Shown here piece by piece: positions 1 to 8,800 of a stretch of 54,187 bases of DNA; position 1 is the stretch's first letter, and the number at the start of each line of letters is the position of its first letter. The notes under the pieces were generated by a model, which did no database searches, had not been told where the DNA came from, and saw only the letters and a list, made by a program, of their open reading frames with translations. The translations under genes and the position numbers were made by a program. Location: assembly GCA_004377005.1 (NCBI GenBank), contig SOIV01000051.1, forward strand, positions 1 to 54,187, written 5' to 3'. The stretch is from Candidatus Aminicenantota bacterium (GTDB taxonomy: Bacteria > Acidobacteriota > Aminicenantia > Aminicenantales > Aminicenantaceae).

Positions 1-2
1 AG

Positions 3-674
3 TTTGTACTCAAGCCAGAAAAAGTAGCTGATTTTGAGGAGTCATGGAAAGAAGGAATTGGTGAATGCAAAAAACAAAATTATTACTTACCCATCTACGC
101 CTACCTTATGGATGATTTCCGTTTTTATGCCTTTTACCCTATGCCATTATATTCAGGAATTGACGACTTTTTCAATGCATATGCTGAGTTTGTAAAAAAA
201 ATGGGGATGGAAAAACTTCAGAAAATACATGAACGTGAATACGCCTCCATTGATTATTATAAGATGTTTTTAATCCGCTATAGGGCAGACCTTTCCTATG
301 CTCCCGAAAGCCCAAGACTTAAACAAGAGGAGGCAAATTTCATGTACTGGCCTTTCTGTTATGTCCAGCCTGGAAAGGAAAGTGAATTTGAGAAAATCTG
401 CAAGGAATGGGTAGACTTGGATAAAAGCGTAAATAGACCTAATGGATGGGATACATATGTTGGCGATATTGGGACAGATATGCCCTTCTATTTTTGGACA
501 GCACGCGCGAAGAGTGCCGCTGACTTCTGGAGCCAAGATGAAAAATATGTTAAGAAAGTGGGAGAAGAAAAACTCATGAAATTATGGAGCAAAACAATGG
601 CTCTTCTCAGGAAATTTGAGTATAAAACAGGCTGGTTCCGTCCAGACCTTTCTTACATACCCAAAGAAAAGTAG
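3..674 (+). CDS. hypothetical protein, 5'-truncated by window edge; two related internal segments (possible duplicated dimeric alpha/beta-barrel-like domain)
   Basis: Frame is open from nt 3 upstream of the listed ATG at 108 (FVLKPEKVADFEESWKEG...); internal similarity FVKKMGMEKLQK..RADLSYAPESP vs YVKKVGEEKLMK..RPDLSYIPKEK. Confidence 0.7.
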   Translation, partial: FVLKPEKVADFEESWKEGIGECKKQNYYLPIYAYLMDDFRFYAFYPMPLYSGIDDFFNAYAEFVKKMGMEKLQKIHEREYASIDYYKMFLIRYRADLSYAPESPRLKQEEANFMYWPFCYVQPGKESEFEKICKEWVDLDKSVNRPNGWDTYVGDIGTDMPFYFWTARAKSAADFWSQDEKYVKKVGEEKLMKLWSKTMALLRKFEYKTGWFRPDLSYIPKEK

Positions 675-1019
675 AGAGAGAGCTTGAGCAGATTAAAAAA
701 AATTGATTAAGTACCCGATTCTCAAAGCCGTTTAGAGCAAGAGAATGCATAGGATAAATGACCCCTGGGTTGTGTCGCTGAAGATGCATTATATCTACTC
801 GCTACCTATAAAATGACTTTTAGAGGGCAAAACAAATTATTGAGGCCAGCGAAGCCGAATAACATAAAATAAATAGAATTATACTCCAGTATTCCATAAG
901 ATTAATCACCCCCCCATGCTAATTTCTTCAAAAAATAACCCCCCAAATCATCTTTAGAGATGATTTACTTCTTGCTAAGATGATTATAGATTAAAAAAGA
1001 ACATGAGAGGAGGAAAAAA

Positions 1020-1532
1020 ATGAAAAAGCTAATTCTTTTTGCATTTATTGTAACATTACTCTTATGGGGGTGCACTTCTTCTGATGGAACGGGAAATTTC
1101 AAACTCTATTTGACAGATCAGCCAATTGATAATGCAGAAGAAATATTAGTCACAATAAGCGAGATAAACGTCCAAAAAGCTGAGGAAGGTTTTTTAACTA
1201 TATGGGAAGGTGATGAAGAATATGATTTGCTCAAATTACAGGAGATAGAAGTTCTTATGCTAAATATTACATTAAAAGAAGGGACATACACTCAAATTAG
1301 ATTAGTTGTAGCCTCAGGGAGGATCAAGATCGAGGGCGAAAAAGACTATGATAACATGACTGTACCCAGTTCAGAGGTAAAAATCCCTGTGATTTTCAAT
1401 GTTATGGATGGTGGTAATACTGAAATAGTTTTAGACTTTGAGGCAGAACACTCGATACATGTGGTATATGCTGGTCAAAGAAAAGAATATAAATTAAGGC
1501 CTGTGATCATAGTAAAAAGCATAACTTATTAG
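1020..1532 (+). CDS. DUF4382-like lipoprotein
   Basis: Signal peptide with lipobox (LLLWGC), GNFKLYLTDQPIDNAEEILVTISEINVQ typical of DUF4382; RBS gaggagg upstream. Confidence 0.7.
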   Translation: MKKLILFAFIVTLLLWGCTSSDGTGNFKLYLTDQPIDNAEEILVTISEINVQKAEEGFLTIWEGDEEYDLLKLQEIEVLMLNITLKEGTYTQIRLVVASGRIKIEGEKDYDNMTVPSSEVKIPVIFNVMDGGNTEIVLDFEAEHSIHVVYAGQRKEYKLRPVIIVKSITY

Positions 1533-1829
1533 CGCGATCGTTTAGAAGAAGTACGAGCAGTCACCCCTTCAGACTTTGAAGTCGGTCTCTACGATGTCAA
1601 AGTCATCAATCCTGATGGGCAGAGTGCTTCACTGGCTGACAGGCTTGAGATTACAGGCAGTCCGTCGCCTACTGTAACATCTGTCACACCGACTTCCGGC
1701 TGGAGCGGGGAGGATACCAGGATCACCATCACAGGTGAGGATTATATCTCAACACCCCAAGTTACCATCAGTACTACCCCGGCAAAACTGGAAGCCAAAT
1801 CCCCTAAAGCCCTAGCTTCCCTGGATTGA
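1533..1829 (+). pseudogene. IPT/TIG-domain gene remnant, in frame with and directly after the stop of the DUF4382 ORF
   Basis: Frame-0 reading from 1533: ...VRAVTPSDFEVGLYDVKVINPDGQSASLADRLEITGSPSPTVTSVTPTSGWSGEDTRITITGEDYISTPQVTIS..., IPT/TIG-like; no start codon of its own. Confidence 0.6.
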
Positions 1830-1915
1830 AAAAGGACGCTGAGCGAATTTAAAGCTAATTTCTTTTTCCCGAGAAGATTGCATCGCATAATCGATATTAT
1901 GTTAACTTATGACTT
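1790..1915 (+). repeat. dispersed intergenic repeat, copy A (hairpin + GGACGCTGAGCGAATTTAAAG core + 3' TTGCATCGCAT segment)
   Basis: Near-identical to 14917-14977 and 15201-15320. Confidence 0.7.
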
Positions 1916-2098
1916 CTAAGTAATTGATTATCAAGAAATCAGAAAAATAATGAAATTTGAAAATCCGGAAATTAGTGACTGAAAATCGGGGGATTGCCCC
2001 CATATTTCGTTCTCCTTCATTTGAATCAAATTTTCCTTTGTGCTATAAGTCGAAGAGTTACAGCTCGGGGTCAATATGAATCCAACAAGGAGGGAAAA

Positions 2099-2647
2099 AT
2101 GAAAAAATTATTTATGATTATTCCTCTGATCCTGCTTATTTGTTTTACACTTAACTGCCAAAACCAGGAAGCAATGGCAGAGCTTGAAGAGATAAAAGCC
2201 CAGGCAGAGGTTGAGGCTCAAAATGAGGAACTCATACGTAATTACTTTAAGGAGTTGGACAAAGGAAACGCTGAGATTCTAAAAGAAGTATATACTCCTG
2301 ATGCTGCTTACTACTTTCCATCGGGGATTTCCGAATCCATGTCCGTAGAACATGAAATAGAAATGGTAAAGATGTTTCATAATGCCATCCCTGACCTTAT
2401 CCATAATATTGAAGAATTGTTTTCTGTAGGGGATAGGATTATTGTCAGGTTTGTTGCCAGAGGTACTTACACTGGAGAACTTGAAGAAATGGGTCTTCCT
2501 GCAACAGGTAATAAAGTAGAAGTTAGCTCAATCATTATTTTCCGCATTGAAAATGGAAAAGTTGTAGAGGAAAGACAAGAGGCTGATATGTTAGGTTTTA
2601 TGCAGCAACTCGGCATGGAGCTAAAGCCTAAGGAGGCTGAGAAATAA
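2099..2647 (+). CDS. SnoaL-like / ester cyclase family lipoprotein
   Basis: ATG at 2099 with aaggagg RBS is better than listed 1994 start; lipobox FTLNC; SnoaL-like (NTF2-fold) sequence. Confidence 0.75.
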   Translation: MKKLFMIIPLILLICFTLNCQNQEAMAELEEIKAQAEVEAQNEELIRNYFKELDKGNAEILKEVYTPDAAYYFPSGISESMSVEHEIEMVKMFHNAIPDLIHNIEELFSVGDRIIVRFVARGTYTGELEEMGLPATGNKVEVSSIIIFRIENGKVVEERQEADMLGFMQQLGMELKPKEAEK

Positions 2648-2682
2648 TTACTATATTTGCTTTTCATAGGGTTGAGCCGACT

Positions 2683-2740
2683 GGAAGCCAAATACCCTGA
2701 AGCCCTGGCTTCCCGAAGAGTGAAAAAGACAGGTGAGCGC
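2683..2740 (+). repeat. dispersed intergenic repeat, copy B (GGAAGCCA/TGGCTTCC hairpin)
   Basis: GGAAGCCA 2683-2690 pairs with TGGCTTCC 2706-2713; followed by TGAAAAAGACAGGTGAGCG. Confidence 0.7.
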
Positions 2741-2745
2741 GATTA

Positions 2746-2771
2746 GCGTCTCATTGGGAGAGACGCTTTTA
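2746..2771 (+). terminator. putative intrinsic terminator
   Basis: GCGTCTC-attggga-GAGACGC followed by TTTT. Confidence 0.55.
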
Positions 2772-2814
2772 GATTTATAGATTTCTCATTTCTAAAAAAA
2801 ATAAGGAGGACAAA

Positions 2815-3330
2815 ATGAAAAAATCACTCACTCAATTATTCTTAGTAATTTCTCTTTGCTTCTTGCTGTGTTTTAGTATCAGTTGTCAAAATCAGGAAGC
2901 AATGGCAGAGCTTGAAGCGATGAAAGCCCAGGTAGAGGTTGAGGAGCAGAATAAGGCTCTTGTAAATCGTATGTATGAAGCGTTCAGCACAGGAGATTTT
3001 GAGGCTTATAAGGAGATGGTAGCTCCTGAGTATGTTTGGTACTTTCCATCAAGAAGTACTAAACCCGTGTCCCGAGAAGAAACAATAGAATTTGTAAAGA
3101 TGCTTCGTAATGCTTTTCCTGATATTGCTTACAGTATTGAAGAATTAATTGCTGTAGAGGACAGAGTTATATCCAGGTTTATAGTGAGAGGTACTCACGA
3201 AGGAGAATATCAAGGAATCCCTGCGACTGGGAATAAGATTGAAGTTAGTGGGATTGTGATGACCCGCATTGAAAATGGAAAAATTGTAGAGGATAAGGAA
3301 GAATTGGACGCGTTAGGTCTTATGATGTAA
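2815..3330 (+). CDS. SnoaL-like lipoprotein, tandem paralogue of 2099-2647, 3'-truncated by a nonsense codon
   Basis: Same signal peptide and fold; after TAA 3328-3330 the frame continues LEMELKPKEAEK*, matching the paralogue tail LGMELKPKEAEK*. Confidence 0.7.
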   Translation: MKKSLTQLFLVISLCFLLCFSISCQNQEAMAELEAMKAQVEVEEQNKALVNRMYEAFSTGDFEAYKEMVAPEYVWYFPSRSTKPVSREETIEFVKMLRNAFPDIAYSIEELIAVEDRVISRFIVRGTHEGEYQGIPATGNKIEVSGIVMTRIENGKIVEDKEELDALGLMM

Positions 3331-3406
3331 CTCGAAATGGAACTTAAGCCGAAGGAGGCTGAAAAATAGTTCCTGTATCTGCTATTTCATAGGATTTGAG
3401 CCAAGT

Positions 3407-3528
3407 GGAAGCCAAAGACCCTAAAGCCTAGGCTCATCCCTAGATAATCAATCCTCCCAGCTTCCTCTATCCCCAGGGGTGAGATTGTGTCGTCTAAGAT
3501 ACAATTTGTTACGAATCAGGGCGGAAGC
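3407..3528 (+). repeat. dispersed intergenic repeat, copy C (variant)
   Basis: Starts GGAAGCCAAAGACCCTAAAGCC; shares ATAATCAATCCTCCC..CTATCCCCAGGG with 10545-10615 and AATCAGGGCGGAAGC with 12984-12998. Confidence 0.65.
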
Positions 3529-3749
3529 CGGGATATTTATCAATTGCCTCTTAAGGCATCCGCTGTGCCTGCGGGTTCTCCTATACGAATGACGACCTGT
3601 ATTCATTAAGTTTGACTATTTCTTGATTAATTTATATCCTATTCTCGGCAAAGTTAGGGGAATAATGACAACAAAGTGTCCTAATGCTAATCAGATATTG
3701 GAGAGCTGGGCAGAGGAGGAATGGGAAGAGTATACAAAAGGGGGATGTT

Positions 3750-4655
3750 ATGACTGATCAAAAAGATTTGGAATATACTTACACTCTTTTCGACAATATT
3801 TTTCGTCATAGTTATGGCGAAATGGCGGACTTTAGCGGAGCAGTTTATAATGGGGATTTTTCAATGTCCCTTGAACAGGCCCAGAGACAAAAGCATGAAT
3901 TTATTGCTGAAAGTTTAAACATTAAAGAGGGCTCTAGAGTCCTTGACATGGGCTGTGGGTGGGGGCCGTTTTTAAAGTTTATTGAAGAGAGAGGTGCAAA
4001 GGGTATTGGTGTGACATTATCCACTGGACAGGCAGAGGCCTGTATTAAAAATGGATTGGATGTGCATTTCATGGACTGTAGAACAATCAGTCCTGCGACG
4101 TTTGGAAAATTCGATGCAATTGTTTCATTAGGTGCATTTGAACATCATTGCTCCAAAGAAGAATGGAAGGCAGGGAAACAAGACACAATTTATAATAATT
4201 TTTTCAGGGTTGTTTCTGACCTTTTACATGAAGAAAAAAGGTTTTACCTGCAAACCATGACGTTTGGCAAAAACATGATTGATGCTGATGAGATTGATAT
4301 TAATGCGGAAAAAGGTTCCGATGCGCACATATGCGCACTCGTGGAAGGGATTTTCCCTGGTTCTTGGTTGCCTTCTGGCAGGGAACAGATCATAGAAAAT
4401 GTGAAACCTTTTTTTAAATTAATATCCATTAGTAACGGAAGATTGGATTATATAGAAACCCTAAAACAATGGGGAAAGAAATGGAGGGAATTTAGCTTTA
4501 AGAAATACTTGTTTTATTGTACTTTAATCCCAAAATACCTCACAAACAAGAACTTTCGAAAGCGATTAGACTTATCCGGGATAGACCCACACAGATTATG
4601 TTTTGAACGTGAAATTATTGACCACTTAAGGATTGTTTTTGAAAAAGTTTCCTAG
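3750..4655 (+). CDS. class I SAM-dependent methyltransferase, cyclopropane-fatty-acid-synthase type
   Basis: VLDMGCGWGPFLKFI SAM motif and CFA-synthase-like layout; ATG 3750 preferred (gggg RBS) over listed 3684. Confidence 0.8.
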   Translation: MTDQKDLEYTYTLFDNIFRHSYGEMADFSGAVYNGDFSMSLEQAQRQKHEFIAESLNIKEGSRVLDMGCGWGPFLKFIEERGAKGIGVTLSTGQAEACIKNGLDVHFMDCRTISPATFGKFDAIVSLGAFEHHCSKEEWKAGKQDTIYNNFFRVVSDLLHEEKRFYLQTMTFGKNMIDADEIDINAEKGSDAHICALVEGIFPGSWLPSGREQIIENVKPFFKLISISNGRLDYIETLKQWGKKWREFSFKKYLFYCTLIPKYLTNKNFRKRLDLSGIDPHRLCFEREIIDHLRIVFEKVS

Positions 4656-4669
4656 GGGATGGTCATATA

Positions 4670-4737
4670 GGGGAAACATTACTTAATTTGTTAGAGATTT
4701 GATTATTTTGTAATTAAGTAATGTGTCCCCTTTTTTT
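4670..4737. terminator. long palindrome / terminator-like REP element
   Basis: 19-bp arms GGGGAAACATTACTTAATT / AATTAAGTAATGTGTCCCC (one mismatch) then TTTTTTT. Confidence 0.7.
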
Positions 4738-4758
4738 GTGAGGAGGGAAGAAGAGATC

Positions 4759-5865
4759 ATGGGTCATATAAATTCGAAATCAAAGATTTGGGATGAGCTT
4801 CGCAAAAGGTTGGATCGCCATTCCACAGGGCTACCCCGCCACGCAGCCATCGAGCGAATACTCGCCTTGCTTTTCACCAAGGATGAAGCAGAGCTGGCAA
4901 CCGTCTTTCCTCTCACAACGGTTCTGATAGAGGAACTGGTTTCAAAAACCGGACGTAAAGAGGCGGAGTTAATGCCATTGCTGGATTCAATGGCTTCCAA
5001 AGGTCTTGTTATGGAAATCGAGCGTGATAAGCGTACGCATTATTGGCTTTCTGCGGCTTTTCCCGGTTTTTTTGAATACACCTTTATGCGGGTACAAGAG
5101 GGTTTTCCATACCATGAAATGGCAAAACTCTTAGATGATTACTTTAAGCAAAGCGATTTTGCCAAGGAAATAGCGGGTATGAAAACCCAGCGCACCCGGA
5201 CGTTAATCCGTCGTGATGCCATTGGAGATGATTTTATCAGCGAGGTTTTACCCTACGAAACAGCACGCGGTTTGATTGAACAGGTGGATTACGGGAGTCT
5301 GCAGACCTGCTATTGCCGTCACAAGAATGTACATCTAGGAAAAACGTGTTCTCTTGGAGCACCTGTGGACGATATCTGTATGAGTTTTGGAGTTACGGCC
5401 GATTTTCTCATTAAACGCGGTTTTGCTCGCCGCGCAGACCAAAACGAATTGCTCCGCACTCTTGACAGCGCGGAAGAGCTTGGATTAGTTCATGTAGCAG
5501 ACAATTTTCGTGAGAATGTGGTTTTTATGTGTCACTGCTGCGGCTGTTGCTGCGAACTTTTGAAGATGTTAACGAGGAAGCGTATCCATCACGGTATCGC
5601 TCCCACTCGGTTCGTGCCATTGGTTGACAACCAAAAGTGTGTAGGATGCGGAACTTGTGAGGACCGTTGCCAAATCAACGCCATTGAAGTTGGGCCCGAG
5701 GGGATTGCCAATACTAAAGAAAAATGGTGTATTGGTTGTGGAGTGTGCGTTAATTTTTGCACCTCAGAGGCATTATATTTGCAATTGCGACACGAACCGA
5801 TAGTGCCACCCCGGAATCTTCGTGCAATGACATTGAAAATTCTCAAAGAAAAAAAAGAGCAGTGA
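4759..5865 (+). CDS. 4Fe-4S dicluster ferredoxin-domain protein with N-terminal helical/winged-helix-like region
   Basis: CVGCGTCEDRCQINAI and CIGCGVCVNFC motifs; aggaggg RBS before ATG 4759. Confidence 0.8.
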   Translation: MGHINSKSKIWDELRKRLDRHSTGLPRHAAIERILALLFTKDEAELATVFPLTTVLIEELVSKTGRKEAELMPLLDSMASKGLVMEIERDKRTHYWLSAAFPGFFEYTFMRVQEGFPYHEMAKLLDDYFKQSDFAKEIAGMKTQRTRTLIRRDAIGDDFISEVLPYETARGLIEQVDYGSLQTCYCRHKNVHLGKTCSLGAPVDDICMSFGVTADFLIKRGFARRADQNELLRTLDSAEELGLVHVADNFRENVVFMCHCCGCCCELLKMLTRKRIHHGIAPTRFVPLVDNQKCVGCGTCEDRCQINAIEVGPEGIANTKEKWCIGCGVCVNFCTSEALYLQLRHEPIVPPRNLRAMTLKILKEKKEQ

Positions 5866-5874
5866 GTCAAATAG

Positions 5875-8800
5875 TTATGACCTCTGGCTTAATATCACAT
5901 CCAATTCGTCCAAATCGCTCTCAATTCCTAATTCTACGAAGAGGCTTCTGGCTTTTCCAAGATATTCTTCAGCACTAATGCCGTTTAGTTGGTGAATCCT
6001 GCTTTTTACCTCTGACATCCTTTTCCCAACCTCCATATAGGTTCGGGAAAGTTCTGGCCGGGCATCGAGTTCCTCCCCATTCGTTATACTCCTCTTCCAC
6101 CATGTGATGGCTTTCTCTTGCTTTCCGATCAGCCAGAAATACACCCCCATCAATCTTAAGGCTTTTGTTTGTTCTGCCGCAAATTTCTTGGAATTTTTTA
6201 AATTTTCTTTTCCAAAATGAAATGCTTTTTTCCGGAGTTGCTTTATCTCTGATTTGTCACCAGAATCTATGGCTTTTTCGAGTTTACAAAGGTTAAGTAA
6301 AAACTGACTTGTTAAATAGCTGCTGATCATAAGAGGGGATATTCGCTTTTCACGCGAAACAGGTTCTGCTGCCTGCAGCAGTGAGCTTTCCGCACCGTCG
6401 AGATCTTTCAGAAGAATTTGCGCATTCGCTCTTATCCCCAAAAGATAGATCACGGATAAGCGTTGGCCAATCTTATTGTTAAGATGAATCATTTTTTCGG
6501 TCTCATCCAGAACATCATATAGTTTTCTGCTTCTCAGGAGAAGTTTTGTATAATAGTGGGATTTTCTGGCTTTGTGGTGGTCATCCTCATAAAGATCTGC
6601 AATTTCCTGAAACTTATCACAGCATTTTTGTGCTGTACGGAAATCCCCGAGTTCCGTTTTTATGAAAGAAAGCATACCTGCATAGCCTGGTGCATGCCAG
6701 GTTTCTCCCTTCAACATCATAGTGTCTATTAATTCTTCGTCGAACTCCTGTTCTTTGCTCCAATCTCCAGACAGGTATTCGCAAACCAGTTTCCAAAAAT
6801 CGTAGGCAAAGAGAGTTCTATCATCACATTTATCTAAGTAAGGCTTAAAATAACCTAATATTTTTTTCCCAATTTTCAGTGAAACCCCTGAATACGAAAA
6901 GAGAGCGCTAAATCCTGACAGGAAAGCTAATCCGTGCTCCATCTCTGTTAGATTAAACTTACCAACTCTCCTGAACAGCCCGATAGCTTCTGTAAACATC
7001 CTGTATGTATCTATGGAAATAAGTGCCATAACCTTTCGGTAACTTGTTTCCATGATGTCGTTTTCTTCTTTCCCGGGAGTTCTTTTTCTCTTTTTTGAGG
7101 GGAAATTGATCTCCTTCATCATCCACAATAAGTCAATTAAGAGCTTGAAACGGGCTTTGATCTCACTCTTCGGTCTTTTAAGCCCCCAGTATTCTAACGC
7201 TTTATCAAAATGCTCGACGGACTCAGCAAAATGACCTTTATAATAAAAAGCCATCCCAATATTTTTTTGGAGGCTGGCAATCTTTTCCGGGCTTACAGCA
7301 TCTCCAAATTTCCTGAGATAAAGCTCCATGGCATCCTGAAAATAATTCAGAGCTTCGTTTGATGCGGCTGCCTTCAACGCCTCCTCTCCAGCTTTGAGTA
7401 GAAATTCCTCTGCCTTCTCCATTTCGTCTGCGCGGCTGTAATGGAAGGCCAGCATACCGTAAAATTCGTGGAGTCTTTCACAAAATACGGATTCAATAGA
7501 ACGAGCCACATCAAGATGCAGTTGTTTCTTTTTTTTGAGAAGGATGGAATTATAAACAGCATCCCAGGCAAGGGCATGCTTAAACAGGTACTCTAGCTCC
7601 TTCATCCTTCGTCGCTCTTTGATGAGCTGAACTTCTTTTAAATGTTCAAGCCTGTCATCGATTTCTTCGACTCTCCTTGCCACTTCCGCCAGGATCTTGT
7701 AGAAGAAATTTCTACCGATAACGGATGCGATTTTCAGCAGGGATTTTGTCTGTTCTTCCAGCTTGTCAACACGTGCCATTATGACATCATTTATGGTCTC
7801 GGGGATGACCACTGAATCGATTTTTTCAGTCACTCTGAAATGGCCGTTCTCAATTTCCACAACTCCGTCATCGATGAATGATCGAGCTACCTCTTCAATG
7901 AAAAAGGGATTGCCCTCCGCCCTGCGTGCAATGAGTTCTCTTATACGGATCGGAAGAGCTTCCACATTGAGAAGATTTCCGATTAGGGCTTCACTCTGAC
8001 TGCCGTCCAGAGGCTCCAAATTTATTTCAGTGGAATAGTCTGAATACCTGTTCCGGATGGTTCTTAAGATTCGCTCGCCCGTTCCATAATCCGGCCGCAG
8101 CACATTGATAAACAGAATGCTGTTGCTTTCTGCCAATCTATAAAGGGATTCAAACAAATCAACAGAGGTTAAGTCAGCCCAGTGAAGATCTTCGAGGACA
8201 AAAACCAGGGGTTTGGTGACTGATGCCCTAGCGATAAGATCACGAAAGTTTTTCAGGATGAGTTTTTCCAGGGCATCTCCCTCTATTCCCTTAACCCTCT
8301 CTGCATATTTTCCCGTTAGTTTTATCCCCATCAGGGTCGCAATAAAAGGAAAAATCTCTGACACTCCCTCCGGAAACACATTCCTGATGACTTTTTCGAT
8401 TTTCTGAGCAGAAGCGTCCGGAGGATCCTCTTCTTTTATCAGAGCCCAACTTTTCAAAATGTCTATAATAGGATGAAAGCTCAGGTTTGAACCGATGGAT
8501 AAAGCCCTTCCTCTAAGCAGAGTAACTTTCTTCAATTCATCTCTTCTACTCAACTCTGCAACCAGACGAGATTTTCCGATGCCGGCTTCCCCGATCACAT
8601 TCACAACCGATCCTTCCCCATTAATGGCTTTGAGTACATGCAGCTTGAGCTTGTTCAGTTCCTTTTCCCTGCCCACCATTTCGGAGTAGATCATCCGTTC
8701 CGCTCCCAAACGGGCTCTGTACACTCTCTCCTTAACTGATAAAAGTCTGAATACAGTGACAGGTTCAGTCCTGCCTTTTAGTGAGACGGACTCTAAGGTT

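Noticed and set aside
1790-2771. GGAAGCCA/TGGCTTCC hairpins as a known riboswitch
   Set aside because: Sequence did not match any riboswitch consensus I could recall, and the copies lie 3' of genes more consistently than in 5' leaders.
1530-3369. Stop-codon recoding in this genome
   Set aside because: Two genes have in-frame continuations after TAG and TAA, but all other genes use TAA, TAG and TGA as normal terminators; simple pseudogenisation is more likely.
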